From Thalassobius sp965218685 (lineage in GTDB: Bacteria; Pseudomonadota; Alphaproteobacteria; Rhodobacterales; Rhodobacteraceae), in contig NZ_OZ244657.1 in the NCBI RefSeq assembly GCF_965218685.1, positions 1,798,001 through 1,862,000 on the forward strand: 64,000 nt of DNA. The letters are read 5' to 3'. Positions 33,061 to 41,617 of the stretch are shown one piece after another. Numbering within the stretch: position 1 is the first letter of the stretch; each line of letters begins with the position of its first letter. The translations under genes were made by a program, and so were the position numbers. The notes below the pieces were generated by a model. It worked only from the letters and a program-made list of their open reading frames with translations, ran no database searches and was not told where the DNA came from.

Positions 33061-34740
33061 ATGGCTAACGCAACCATGGAGGAATTCGAAGCCCTCCTGA
33101 ATGAAAGCTTCGAAATGGACACCCCGGACGAGGGTTCGGTTGTCAAAGGTAAGGTCATCGCAATCGAAGCGGGCCAAGCCATCATCGACGTCGGCTACAA
33201 AATGGAAGGCCGCGTTGATCTGAAAGAATTCGCAAACCCCGGCGAAGCCCCTGAAATTGCTGTTGGCGACGAAGTCGAAGTCTTCCTGCGCGCCGCAGAA
33301 AACGCCCGTGGCGAAGCAGTTATCTCGCGTGAGATGGCCCGCCGCGAAGAAGCATGGGACCGCCTGGAAAAAGCCTACGCCAACGAAGAACGCGTCGACG
33401 GCGCCATCTTCAACCGCGTCAAAGGCGGCTTCACCGTGGATCTGGGTGGCGCAGTTGCGTTCCTGCCCGGTTCGCAAGTTGACGTCCGCCCCGTGCGCGA
33501 CGCTGGCCCGCTGATGGGTCTGAAGCAGCCCTTCCAGATCCTGAAAATGGACCGTCGTCGTGGCAACATCGTTGTGTCGCGCCGCGCCATCCTGGAAGAA
33601 TCGCGTGCCGAACAGCGCGCCGAAGTCATCGGCAACCTGTCCGAAGGTCAGGCAGTTGACGGTGTGGTCAAGAACATCACCGAATACGGTGCATTCGTTG
33701 ACCTGGGCGGTGTTGACGGCCTGCTGCACGTCACCGACATGGCATGGCGCCGTGTGAACCACCCCAGCGAAATCCTGTCGATCGGTGAAACTGTCAAAGT
33801 ACAGGTCATCAAGATCAACAAGGATACCCACCGCATCAGCCTGGGCATGAAACAGCTGCAAGAAGATCCGTGGGATCTGGTTGCCGCCAAGTTCCCGCTG
33901 GAATCGGTGCACAAAGGCCGCGTGACCAACATCACCGACTATGGTGCATTCGTCGAGCTGGAGCCCGGTGTCGAAGGTCTGGTCCACGTTTCGGAAATGT
34001 CCTGGACCAAGAAAAACGTCCACCCCGGCAAGATCGTTTCGACCAGCCAGGAAGTCGACGTCATGGTTCTGGAAATCGACGCCGCCAAGCGTCGCGTTTC
34101 GCTGGGCCTGAAACAGACCATGCGCAACCCCTGGGAAGTGTTTGCAGAAACCCACCCCGAGGGCACCGAAGTCGAAGGCGAAGTCAAGAACATCACCGAA
34201 TTCGGTCTGTTCATCGGCCTGCCCGGCGAAATCGACGGTATGGTTCACCTGTCCGACCTGTCCTGGGACGAGCGCGGCGAGGAAGCCATCCAGAACTACC
34301 GCAAAGGCGACGTGGTTCAGGCGGTTGTCTCCGAGGTTGATGTCGACAAAGAGCGTATCTCGCTGTCGATCAAAGCCCTGGGTGGCGACAAGTTCGCCGA
34401 AGCAACCGGCGGCGTTAAGCGCGGCTCGATCGTGACCGTCAACGTCACCGCCATCGAAGACGGCGGCATTGAGGTCGAATACGAAGGCATGAAATCGTTC
34501 ATCCGTCGTTCCGACCTGTCGCGTGATCGTGCCGAACAGCGCCCCGAGCGTTTCTCGGTTGGCGACAAGGTCGACGTTCGCGTCACCAACGTCGACATGA
34601 AGTCGCGCCGTCTGGGTCTGTCGATCAAAGCACGCGAGATCGCCGAAGAGAAAGAGGCCGTTGCACAGTACGGTTCCTCGGACTCGGGTGCCTCGCTGGG
34701 CGACATTCTGGGCGCCGCGCTGAAAGGCGACGACGAGTAA
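33061..34740 (+). CDS. rpsA: 30S ribosomal protein S1
   Basis: This RNA-binding ribosomal protein is needed for translation initiation on most mRNAs. It has 559 residues with six S1 repeats, seen as recurring G-x-V-x-NIT-x-[YF]-G-x-F motifs (for example VKNITEYGAFVDLGG, VTNITDYGAFVELEP and VKNITEFGLFIGLPG). Codon use is strongly biased and AT-poor at third positions, as expected of a highly expressed gene. The ATG at 33061 gives the normal start; an in-frame ATG seven codons upstream is less likely. A terminator follows. Confidence 0.98.
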   Translation: MANATMEEFEALLNESFEMDTPDEGSVVKGKVIAIEAGQAIIDVGYKMEGRVDLKEFANPGEAPEIAVGDEVEVFLRAAENARGEAVISREMARREEAWDRLEKAYANEERVDGAIFNRVKGGFTVDLGGAVAFLPGSQVDVRPVRDAGPLMGLKQPFQILKMDRRRGNIVVSRRAILEESRAEQRAEVIGNLSEGQAVDGVVKNITEYGAFVDLGGVDGLLHVTDMAWRRVNHPSEILSIGETVKVQVIKINKDTHRISLGMKQLQEDPWDLVAAKFPLESVHKGRVTNITDYGAFVELEPGVEGLVHVSEMSWTKKNVHPGKIVSTSQEVDVMVLEIDAAKRRVSLGLKQTMRNPWEVFAETHPEGTEVEGEVKNITEFGLFIGLPGEIDGMVHLSDLSWDERGEEAIQNYRKGDVVQAVVSEVDVDKERISLSIKALGGDKFAEATGGVKRGSIVTVNVTAIEDGGIEVEYEGMKSFIRRSDLSRDRAEQRPERFSVGDKVDVRVTNVDMKSRRLGLSIKAREIAEEKEAVAQYGSSDSGASLGDILGAALKGDDE

Positions 34741-34743
34741 GCC

Positions 34744-34760
34744 TTTCGGTCTGACCGAAA
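34744..34760. repeat. Short perfect inverted repeat after rpsA
   Basis: TTTCGGT and ACCGAAA are separated by CTG, directly after the rpsA stop and just before the terminator. It could be a 3' end-protecting hairpin of the abundant rpsA mRNA. Confidence 0.5.
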
Positions 34761-34765
34761 TATCG

Positions 34766-34797
34766 AACCCCGCAGCCGCCTGGTTGCGGGGTTTTTT
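34766..34797 (+). terminator. Rho-independent terminator after rpsA
   Basis: A stem AACCCCGCA (34766-34774) with TGCGGGGTT (34785-34793) is followed by a T-run. It is strong and well placed for ending the rpsA transcript. Confidence 0.9.
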
Positions 34798-35016
34798 CAT
34801 GCCGAATCAACCGGTGCAACAGCGCCGCGGCGGGCCAAAACCGGCGCCATCTGCCCTCTGATCGCGCTTCTGGGCCAATTTATGTTGAGAATTTAGATGG
34901 TTAGGCGGCCATTTCTGGCTATTTGCGAAAGCTTCTTGTTCACCTGATGCGACTTTCTTTCTATAGTCACGGGTATTGATGGGGGCATTAGCCAATTTAC
35001 CTGGGGGAGGTCGCCG

Positions 35017-35316
35017 ATGATCCGATCGGAGCTCATTCAAAAGATTTTCGAGGAAAACCAGGACCGGAGTTCCGAGAACCAGCTGACCATGCGCGACGCT
35101 GAGAAAATCGTTAATACTATTTTCGACGAGATCACCGGAGCGATGGCTAAGGGTGATCGCGTGGAACTGCGCGGCTTCGGCGCGTTTTCGGTCAAGAAAC
35201 GGGATGCTAGGGTTGGGCGTAACCCGCGCACCGGCGAGTCGGTGGAAGTCGAAGAAAAGCATGTGCCTTTCTTCAAAACCGGTAAATTGCTGCGCGATCG
35301 TCTGAACTCGAAATAA
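35017..35316 (+). CDS. ihfB: Integration host factor subunit beta
   Basis: This DNA-bending protein of the HU/IHF family has 99 residues, with MIRSELIQKI at the start, DRVELRGFGAFSVKKR, and the proline arm RVGRNPRTGESVEVEEKHVPFFKTGK. The arm and the position behind rpsA distinguish it from HU. It forms a heterodimer with IhfA, whose gene is not in the window. Its transcript is likely separate from rpsA because of the terminator between them. Confidence 0.95.
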   Translation: MIRSELIQKIFEENQDRSSENQLTMRDAEKIVNTIFDEITGAMAKGDRVELRGFGAFSVKKRDARVGRNPRTGESVEVEEKHVPFFKTGKLLRDRLNSK

Positions 35317-35326
35317 TAGGGTGCTC

Positions 35327-35683
35327 ATGCGCTATTTTCGCTATGCTTTCCTCGCTGCTTTGGGCGTGGTCCTGATCACTGTTGCCGTGGCCAACCGCGG
35401 GATGGTGACACTGACCGTGCTGCCCGAACCGCTGGCCGAGGTTCTGAACGTGAACTTCTCGATCCAGTTACCGCTGTTCGCGGTGATCTTTGGCGGCATC
35501 GTGGCCGGCCTGCTGATCGGGTTCGTTTGGGAATGGCTGCGCGAGCATAAACACCGGGCCACCGCCGTCCGCAAAGAGCGCGAAGTGCACGACCTGCAGC
35601 GCAAGCTGAAGCGAGAGCAGCGCAAGGCGGTGGAAACCGGACAGCAGGACGAGGTTCTGGCCCTGCTGGACAGCAAATCCTGA
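35327..35683 (+). CDS. LapA-domain inner membrane protein
   Basis: This 118-residue membrane protein has two helices (about 4-22 and 43-66) and a charged coiled-coil tail rich in Lys, Arg and Glu. It matches the LapA/YciS domain, which in E. coli takes part in control of lipopolysaccharide synthesis. The same ihfB-lapA order is found in gammaproteobacteria. The ATG at 35327 is chosen; a GTG two codons earlier is also in frame. It lies 10 bases after ihfB. Confidence 0.85.
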   Translation: MRYFRYAFLAALGVVLITVAVANRGMVTLTVLPEPLAEVLNVNFSIQLPLFAVIFGGIVAGLLIGFVWEWLREHKHRATAVRKEREVHDLQRKLKREQRKAVETGQQDEVLALLDSKS

Positions 35684-35687
35684 GCCC

Positions 35688-36332
35688 ATGCCACAGGATA
35701 TCAAGGTTAAGATTTGCGGGCTAAGTCAGCCCGAACATGTGCACGCGGCCGCTGATGCGGGTGCGGCTTATGTGGGCTTTGTGTTTTTCCCGAAGTCGCC
35801 GCGCAATGTATCGATCGAACTGGCCCGAGATCTGGCCGTCGAGGCGCCGCTGGGCTTGGCCAAGGTCGCTTTGACCGTGAATGCCGATGACGCCGCGCTG
35901 GATGCGATCATGGACGCGGTGCCGCTGGATATGTTGCAGCTTCATGGCAAGGAAACCCCCGAGCGCGTGGCGGAAATTCGTGCGCGCTATGGTCTGCCGG
36001 TTATGAAGGCCATTGGCATCTCGGAAGAGGCGGACCTGGAGCAGATCAGCCTGTACGGTGGAGTGGCCGACCAGCTGCTGGTGGACGCCAAGGCGCCCAA
36101 GGGGGCCGATCTGCCAGGGGGAAACGGGCTTTCGTTCGACTGGCGTCTGGTGAACCGCAAGTATTGGCCGCGTCCGTGGATGTTGGCCGGAGGGCTGACG
36201 CCCGATAACGTGGCTCTTGCTGTACAGATGACGGGCGCGCGCCAGGTTGATGTGTCCTCGGGCGTGGAAAGCGCGCCGGGGGTCAAGGATACCGCACTGA
36301 TCCGCGCCTTTGTGCAGGCCGCGCTGGCGTGA
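35688..36332 (+). CDS. trpF: Phosphoribosylanthranilate isomerase
   Basis: This enzyme isomerises phosphoribosylanthranilate in tryptophan synthesis. It has 214 residues with the catalytic Cys in VKICGLS, the FVFFPKSPR segment, QLHGKETPE, and the C-terminal DVSSGVESAPGVKD phosphate-binding loop. It precedes trpB in the same direction with a 156-base gap. trpA lies apart, 4 kb further on the other strand. Confidence 0.96.
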   Translation: MPQDIKVKICGLSQPEHVHAAADAGAAYVGFVFFPKSPRNVSIELARDLAVEAPLGLAKVALTVNADDAALDAIMDAVPLDMLQLHGKETPERVAEIRARYGLPVMKAIGISEEADLEQISLYGGVADQLLVDAKAPKGADLPGGNGLSFDWRLVNRKYWPRPWMLAGGLTPDNVALAVQMTGARQVDVSSGVESAPGVKDTALIRAFVQAALA

Positions 36333-36385
36333 TCTGATCCATTCGGGCCGCGGCGCCGTAATAACATAGGTGCACAAAGGATGGG

Positions 36386-36409
36386 TTTTGCCGGTTTGCA
36401 TCGGCAAAA
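36386..36409. repeat. Inverted repeat in the trpF-trpB gap
   Basis: TTTTGCCG (36386-36393) and CGGCAAAA (36402-36409) are perfect arms around 8 bases. There is no T-run on the forward strand. It could be a hairpin in the trpB leader or an operator; no Trp-rich leader peptide was seen. Confidence 0.4.
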
Positions 36410-36488
36410 AGGGCATATTGCATTGAATTGCCCCGCACTGCCCCTTATGCACGACATGTCAATTTCCACCCGATCGAGAGGGAGCCGC

Positions 36489-37727
36489 ATGGCCGACGAT
36501 CTATTCAACAGCTTCATGAATGCCCCTGACGAAAAGGGCCGCTTCGGCCAGTTCGGCGGGCGTTTTGTTTCGGAAACCTTGATGCCTCTGATCCTGTCAT
36601 TGGAAGAGGAATACGAGAGGGCCAAAACCGACGAGACGTTCTGGGCCGAAATGGATGATCTGTGGAAACACTATGTGGGTCGTCCCTCGCCGCTGTATTT
36701 CGCCAAGGGCATGACCGAACGGTTGGGCGGGGCGAAAATCTATCTCAAGCGGGACGAGCTGAACCACACCGGCGCCCACAAGATCAACAATGTGCTGGGG
36801 CAGATTCTGCTGGCCAAACGCATGGGCAAGAACCGGATCATCGCCGAAACCGGCGCGGGTCAGCACGGGGTCGCCACGGCAACCGTCTGCGCCAAGTTCG
36901 GCCTGAAATGCGTTGTCTACATGGGTGCGCATGATGTTGAACGTCAGGCCCCCAACGTGTTCCGCATGCGCCTGCTGGGTGCCGAGGTGGTGCCTGTGAC
37001 CTCGGGTCGGGGCACGCTGAAAGACGCGATGAACGACGCGCTGCGCGACTGGGTGACCAACGTGCGCGACACTTTCTATTGTATCGGCACCGCTGCGGGC
37101 CCTGCGCCCTATCCGGCGATGGTGCGCGATTTCCAGTCGATCATCGGCAAAGAGGTCCGCTGGCAACTGGCCGAACAAGAAGGCGAGGGGCGTCTGCCCG
37201 ATACCGTCATCGCGGCCATTGGCGGTGGCTCGAATGCGATCGGGCTGTTTTATGACTTCCTGAACGACGATCAGGTCAAGATCATCGGCGTCGAGGCTGG
37301 CGGCAAGGGCGTGAACGACGAGATGGAGCATTGTGCCTCGCTGACCGGTGGTCGTCCCGGTGTGCTGCACGGCAACCGCACCTACCTGCTGCAGGACGAT
37401 GACGGGCAGATCCTTGAAGGCCACTCGATTTCGGCCGGTCTGGACTATCCCGGTATCGGCCCCGAGCACAGCTGGCTGCATGATATCGGCCGTGCCGAGT
37501 ATGTCTATATCACCGACAAAGAAGCGCTGGAGGCGTTCCAGTTCTCTTGTACCACCGAGGGGATTATCCCCGCGCTGGAGCCCTGCCATGCACTGGCCCA
37601 CGTGATGAAGATCGCGCCTGAACTGCCCAAGGACCACATCATCGTCATGAACATGTGTGGACGCGGCGACAAGGACATCTTTACCGTCGCCAAACATCTG
37701 GGCGTGGACATCAATACTGGCGATTAA
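36489..37727 (+). CDS. trpB: Tryptophan synthase beta chain
   Basis: This PLP enzyme condenses indole and serine to tryptophan. It has 412 residues with Lys98 in HTGAHKINN as the PLP lysine, the GAGQHGVA segment, and the phosphate loop IGGGSNAIG. The ATG at 36489 with GGGAGCC upstream gives the normal TrpB start; longer frames are not conserved. A perfect terminator follows. Confidence 0.97.
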   Translation: MADDLFNSFMNAPDEKGRFGQFGGRFVSETLMPLILSLEEEYERAKTDETFWAEMDDLWKHYVGRPSPLYFAKGMTERLGGAKIYLKRDELNHTGAHKINNVLGQILLAKRMGKNRIIAETGAGQHGVATATVCAKFGLKCVVYMGAHDVERQAPNVFRMRLLGAEVVPVTSGRGTLKDAMNDALRDWVTNVRDTFYCIGTAAGPAPYPAMVRDFQSIIGKEVRWQLAEQEGEGRLPDTVIAAIGGGSNAIGLFYDFLNDDQVKIIGVEAGGKGVNDEMEHCASLTGGRPGVLHGNRTYLLQDDDGQILEGHSISAGLDYPGIGPEHSWLHDIGRAEYVYITDKEALEAFQFSCTTEGIIPALEPCHALAHVMKIAPELPKDHIIVMNMCGRGDKDIFTVAKHLGVDINTGD

Positions 37728-37745
37728 TTCCCGCTGAATAGAATG

Positions 37746-37772
37746 AAACCCCTGCCACTGGCAGGGGTTTTT
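37746..37772 (+). terminator. Rho-independent terminator after trpB
   Basis: An 11-bp perfect stem AAACCCCTGCC (37746-37756) with GGCAGGGGTTT (37760-37770), loop ACT, is followed by a T-run. Confidence 0.93.
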
Positions 37773-37785
37773 CTGTTTTGGGCTT

Positions 37786-37864
37786 TCACATATGCGATAT
37801 GAACGGGTGTTTTATCCACAAAGGACCACGGATGACTGTTCCATATGTGATTTTTTGTGGATAA
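37786..37864. repeat. Interleaved inverted repeats with two perfect DnaA boxes
   Basis: TCACATATG (37786-37794) pairs with CATATGTGA (37842-37850). TTATCCACAAA (37812-37822) pairs with TTTGTGGATAA (37854-37864). The second pair contains two exact DnaA box sequences TTATCCACA in opposite orientation. Because the two repeats interleave, an RNA copy could fold as an H-type pseudoknot. The structure fills the gap between the trpB terminator and the end of the DUF2237 gene. Confidence 0.75.
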
Positions 37865-37865
37865 C

Positions 37866-38246
37866 TTAGCCGCTTGGGTCCAGCGCGTGTTCCTGCAAGA
37901 TTTCCAGGCGCACGATGTCCAGCGCCGCCACATGGGTGGCGGCCAGGTTGACCTGCGGCGCGCAGCCTTCGTCATGGGCTTGCAGGAAACGCGCCGCGCA
38001 CAGGCACCACTGATCTCCCGCTTTGAGGCCTTCAAAGCCGAATTCTGGTCGCGGGGTGCTTAGATCGTTGCCGACGTACTTGGAATAGGCCAGAAACTCG
38101 TCCGTCATTACCGCGCAAACCGTGTGGCTGCCGGTGTCCTGCGCGCAGCTGTTGCAGTGACCGTCGCGGAAGAAACCTGTCACAGGGTCCGCCGAGCATG
38201 CCTTAAGAGGGCGCCCCAAGACATTGATTGAGGGGTATTTTTCCAT
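37866..38246 (-). CDS. DUF2237 family protein
   Basis: This soluble protein of 126 residues shows the DUF2237 pattern: NVLGRPLKACSADPVTGFFRDG near the start, H-C-N-S-C, the VCAVMTDEFL segment, and GDQWCLCAARFLQA. It has several conserved cysteines. The function is unknown. The ATG at 38246 gives the usual start. Its 3' end abuts the DnaA-box inverted repeats. Confidence 0.85.
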   Translation of the reverse strand: MEKYPSINVLGRPLKACSADPVTGFFRDGHCNSCAQDTGSHTVCAVMTDEFLAYSKYVGNDLSTPRPEFGFEGLKAGDQWCLCAARFLQAHDEGCAPQVNLAATHVAALDIVRLEILQEHALDPSG

Positions 38247-38316
38247 GTCTCGCTCCGATCCGCTGCAGAGGGTCTGCACGAGTAGTGGAGCATAGGCAGG
38301 GCCTGTCTCGCAAGTC

Positions 38317-38991
38317 CTAGCTGAATTTGTCCATCAGCTTCTGCATGGGGCTGCGAGTGTCCTCGGGCGGTGTTTCAGCGGCGGGCTTGGGCTGTGCCTT
38401 GGGTTTGGGCTTGGAGGACCGCGGTGGGGCGGTGCGCTGCGCCACGGCATTCAGGAAACGCGAGCTGTCGCCTTGGGCCAGTTTGCCGGCCCCGTCGCTG
38501 ATACCGCGCTGCAGGTCATCCAGCCAATCCTGATCGGCCTTAGCGAAATCCGCCAGAACATATCCCGAGACGCGGTCCTTGTGGCCAGGATGGCCAATGC
38601 CCAGCCGCACACGGGCATAGTCGGCACCGATATGCTGGTGGATCGAACGCAGCCCGTTGTGGCCTGCATGGCCGCCACCCTGCTTGACGCGGCATTTGCC
38701 AGGGGCAAGGTCCAGCTCGTCATGAAAGACGGTGACGTCAGCAGGGGTCAGCTTAAAGAAACGCATCGCCTCGCCGACGGATTGTCCGGACAGGTTCATG
38801 AAGGTCTCTGGCTTCAGCAGCAGCACCTTTTCGCCATCCAGCTTGCCCTCGGTCAACTGGCCCTGAAACTTCGAGCGCCAGGGCGCAAAGCCGTGATCCT
38901 CGGCGATGCGGTCCAGCACCATAAACCCGATGTTATGGCGGTTGCCTGCGTATTTCGAGCCAGGATTGCCCAGGCCGACCCAAAGCTGCAT
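38317..38991 (-). CDS. pth: Peptidyl-tRNA hydrolase
   Basis: This enzyme releases peptides from stalled peptidyl-tRNA. It has 224 residues with the N-terminal VGLGNPGSKYAGNRHNIGF (catalytic His19), PETFMNLSG and DELDLAPGKCRVKQGGGHAGHNGLRS. The C-terminal 35 residues are rich in Lys and Pro, a low-complexity tail not needed for the fold. It lies downstream of rplY in the same direction, a common pairing, with a terminator hairpin between. Confidence 0.96.
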   Translation of the reverse strand: MQLWVGLGNPGSKYAGNRHNIGFMVLDRIAEDHGFAPWRSKFQGQLTEGKLDGEKVLLLKPETFMNLSGQSVGEAMRFFKLTPADVTVFHDELDLAPGKCRVKQGGGHAGHNGLRSIHQHIGADYARVRLGIGHPGHKDRVSGYVLADFAKADQDWLDDLQRGISDGAGKLAQGDSSRFLNAVAQRTAPPRSSKPKPKAQPKPAAETPPEDTRSPMQKLMDKFS

Positions 38992-39051
38992 GTCCGTTCC
39001 CCTGTTGCGGTTGCGCGCAGATTATTGGCGCGCTCCGCGATTGTCCATAAA

Positions 39052-39083
39052 ATGCAAAAGGCGCGACCCATGGGGCCGCGCCT
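39052..39083 (-). terminator. Terminator after rplY (reverse strand)
   Basis: AGGCGCG (39059-39065) and CGCGCCT (39077-39083) form a stem. On the reverse strand it is followed by TTTTGCATTTTAT, consistent with termination between rplY and pth. Confidence 0.75.
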
Positions 39084-39111
39084 GATACTGTCCCCCAGTG
39101 GGGAGAGCAGA

Positions 39112-39744
39112 TTATTCCTCTGCGGCAGGGGCCTCTTCGCCACCTTCTTCGGCTTCGTTTTCTTCCGAACGCAGACCCGACGGGGCCGAGATGTTCGCGA
39201 TGACGAAGTCACGGTCGATGGTCGGCTTGGCGCCTTCGGGCAGGGTCACGTCGCTGATGTGCAGCACGTCGCCAACTTCGGCGTTCGCCAGGTCAACGGT
39301 GATGTGATCAGGGATCTCACCGGCCAGCACTTCCAGCTCAACTTCGGGGCGCACGATGGTCAGCACGCCGCCTTTTTTGATGCCAGGGCAGGTTTCCTGG
39401 TTCGCGAAATCAACGTGGATGAACAGGTTGATGCGCGAGGTACGACGCAGGCGCATGAAATCCACGTGGGTCGGCAGGTCTTTGACAACGTCGCGCTGGA
39501 CGTCGCGGCAGATCACGCGAACGTCTTCCTGGCCGTCAACTTTCATGTTGAACAGGGTCGACTTGAAGCGACCGGCTTTCAGGCGCTTGAATAGCTCGTT
39601 GAACGGAACGCTAATGGGCAGCGGCTCTGCGTCGCCTCCAAAAACGATTCCGGGCACTTTGCCCTCGCGACGTGCCTGACGAGCGGCGCCCTTGCCTGTC
39701 CCCGTCCGGGCCTCGGCGTGAAGATCAGGAATAGATCCAGCCAT
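39112..39744 (-). CDS. rplY: 50S ribosomal protein L25 (CTC form)
   Basis: This protein binds 5S rRNA. It has 210 residues in the two-domain CTC form. The N-terminal L25 domain (about 1-95) includes the basic GTGKGAARQARREGKVPGIVFGG segment, and the C-terminal beta domain (about 96-190) is followed by an acidic, Glu- and Ala-rich tail. Length and tail are normal for alphaproteobacteria. It precedes pth. Confidence 0.95.
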   Translation of the reverse strand: MAGSIPDLHAEARTGTGKGAARQARREGKVPGIVFGGDAEPLPISVPFNELFKRLKAGRFKSTLFNMKVDGQEDVRVICRDVQRDVVKDLPTHVDFMRLRRTSRINLFIHVDFANQETCPGIKKGGVLTIVRPEVELEVLAGEIPDHITVDLANAEVGDVLHISDVTLPEGAKPTIDRDFVIANISAPSGLRSEENEAEEGGEEAPAAEE

Positions 39745-39832
39745 GGTAATTCTCCTAAGTTTGGTTTCGGGGATCCTCCAAGGCTGTATCCCCGCATGAA
39801 GCCGCGCGTATAGACGAGTCTGTGGCGTTTGG

Positions 39833-39858
39833 AAAGGCCCTATTTTGCAAGGGCCTTT
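39833..39858 (-). terminator. Possible terminator after lldD
   Basis: AAAGGCCC (39833-39840) and GGGCCTTT (39851-39858) form a perfect stem directly after the lldD stop on the reverse strand. The following sequence has only a short T-run, so termination is likely but not certain. Confidence 0.5.
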
Positions 39859-39860
39859 GC

Positions 39861-41024
39861 TTATTGCCAGCGGCCTTCGAAATCCTCAGGGATCATCAGG
39901 ATCGAGCGGTCCAGCTCGGCCACGTTCCGGCGCCCGCACAGGGCCATCGAGGTGTCGAATTCCTTGTGCAGCACCTCAAGCGCCTTTGTCACGCCGGCCT
40001 GACCCATCGCGCCCAGCCCATAGATGAACGAGCGGCCGATATAGGTACCCTTGGCGCCCATCGCGACGGCCTTGAGGATGTCCTGACCCGAGCGAATGCC
40101 GCTGTCCAGGTGAACCTCGACCTGATCGCCCACCGCGTCCAAAATCGACGGCAGCGCCTTGATCGAGCTGATCGCCCCGTCCAATTGCCGCCCACCGTGG
40201 TTGGACACCACGATGGCATCCGCGCCGACCTGCAGCGCCATTTTCGCGTCGTCTGCGTCCAGAATCCCCTTGAGGATCACCGGTCCGCCCCACATTTCCT
40301 TGATCGCAGCAATCTTGCCCCAATCCAGCGTGGGATCGAACTGTTCCGCCGTCCAGGCCCCCAGGTCCGCCGCGTCCGAGATTCCCTCGACATGGCCAAC
40401 CACATTGCCGAAATGCCGCCGTTTGGCGCCCAGCATGCCAATCCCCCAACGCCACTTTGTCATCAGGTTGGCAATGGTGGCCGGCGTCAGCTTGGGCGGG
40501 GCAGACAGGCCGTTTTTCAGGTCCTTGTGTCGCTGACCCAGGATCTGCAGGTCCAGCGTGATCACCAGCGCTGAACATTTCGCCGCCTTCGCCCGTTCAA
40601 TCAGACGGCGCAAATAGTCCTGATCCTTCATCGTGTACAGCTGGAACCAGAAGGGTTTGGTGGTCGCCTCGGCCACATCCTCGATCGAGTTGATCGACAT
40701 CGTGGACAGGGTGAAGGGCACGCCAAACGCCTCGGCAGCGCGGGCGGCTTTGATCTCGCCATCTGCATGCTGCATTCCAGTCAGCCCCACCGGCGCCAGT
40801 GCCACAGGCAAGGACACGTCCTGTCCGATCATCTGCGTTGCGGTCGAGCGCCCCGACATATCCACCGCCACGCGCTGACGCAGGCGGATCTGGTCAAAAT
40901 CGCTGGTGTTCTCGCGAAAGGTCTGCTCGGTCCAGCTACCGCTTTCCGCGTAATCAAAGAACATTCGCGGCACGCGACGTTCGTACAGGCGCTTAAGATC
41001 GTCGATACAGGTGATGACGGGCAT
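39861..41024 (-). CDS. lldD: FMN-dependent alpha-hydroxy-acid dehydrogenase (L-lactate dehydrogenase type)
   Basis: This enzyme oxidises L-lactate or a related 2-hydroxy acid with FMN. It has 387 residues in a TIM barrel with the N-terminal DLKRLYERRVPRMFFDYAESGSWTE, the catalytic SNHGGRQLDG His and Arg segment, and a C-terminal FMN loop DSGIRSGQDILKA. Length and YAESGSW favour LldD over glycolate oxidase, but substrate preference cannot be proved. It has no partner gene beside it. Confidence 0.88.
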   Translation of the reverse strand: MPVITCIDDLKRLYERRVPRMFFDYAESGSWTEQTFRENTSDFDQIRLRQRVAVDMSGRSTATQMIGQDVSLPVALAPVGLTGMQHADGEIKAARAAEAFGVPFTLSTMSINSIEDVAEATTKPFWFQLYTMKDQDYLRRLIERAKAAKCSALVITLDLQILGQRHKDLKNGLSAPPKLTPATIANLMTKWRWGIGMLGAKRRHFGNVVGHVEGISDAADLGAWTAEQFDPTLDWGKIAAIKEMWGGPVILKGILDADDAKMALQVGADAIVVSNHGGRQLDGAISSIKALPSILDAVGDQVEVHLDSGIRSGQDILKAVAMGAKGTYIGRSFIYGLGAMGQAGVTKALEVLHKEFDTSMALCGRRNVAELDRSILMIPEDFEGRWQ

Positions 41025-41151
41025 GACAGGGACCTTTTTGCTTATATTGGTGAGATTTCCTTACCAATATGGCGCGTAGGGTGCAATCCCAAATACCGTT
41101 GCCCCCTGCGACGGATTGCGACACTCTGAGCAAAGCTGAAAGGAGGCCAGC

Positions 41152-41592
41152 ATGTTTTTCGACGATTTACCTGTGGGGTTCACCTTTGAAACGGGGACGC
41201 GACAGATCCCGCTGGAAGAGATGTTGGAGTTCGCTAAAAAGTACGATCCGCAACCCTTTCACATCAGCGAAGAAGCCGCCAAGGACACGATCTATGGCGG
41301 GCTGATTGGTAGCGGGTTTCAAACCATGGTCGTTGGTTTCTTGCTGACGCTCGACGCAAATATCTGGAACGAAGCCTCGCTGGGATCGCCCGGAATTGAC
41401 AATCTGCGCTGGTTAAAACCTGTCCGTCCCGGAGATACCCTTCAAGTGAAGGCCGAGGTGATCGGATCCGAACCTTCCAAAAGCCGCGCCGACATCGGGC
41501 GAACACAGGTGCGCTATGACACCTTTAATCAGGATGGTGATAAGGTCATGACCTACACGACCACCCACATTCTGCGGCGAAATCTAGGGTAG
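41152..41592 (+). CDS. MaoC-family acyl dehydratase
   Basis: This single hot-dog domain protein has 146 residues. YDPQPFHISEEAAKDTIYGGLIGSG carries the hydratase-2 type Asp and His pair. The substrate is probably an enoyl-CoA or similar thioester. It is divergent from lldD and convergent with trpA, with no gene of the same pathway nearby. Confidence 0.88.
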   Translation: MFFDDLPVGFTFETGTRQIPLEEMLEFAKKYDPQPFHISEEAAKDTIYGGLIGSGFQTMVVGFLLTLDANIWNEASLGSPGIDNLRWLKPVRPGDTLQVKAEVIGSEPSKSRADIGRTQVRYDTFNQDGDKVMTYTTTHILRRNLG

Positions 41593-41617
41593 GGCGCACG
41601 GGATACGCCCAGCAGAA

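Noticed and set aside
32734..34800. Reverse-strand open frame of 688 codons across rpsA
   Set aside because: It is antisense to rpsA, which is certain. Strong codon bias in rpsA removes stops on the other strand.
37786..37864. Replication origin
   Set aside because: Two DnaA boxes are present, but there is no AT-rich unwinding element and no dnaA, repA or parAB gene nearby.
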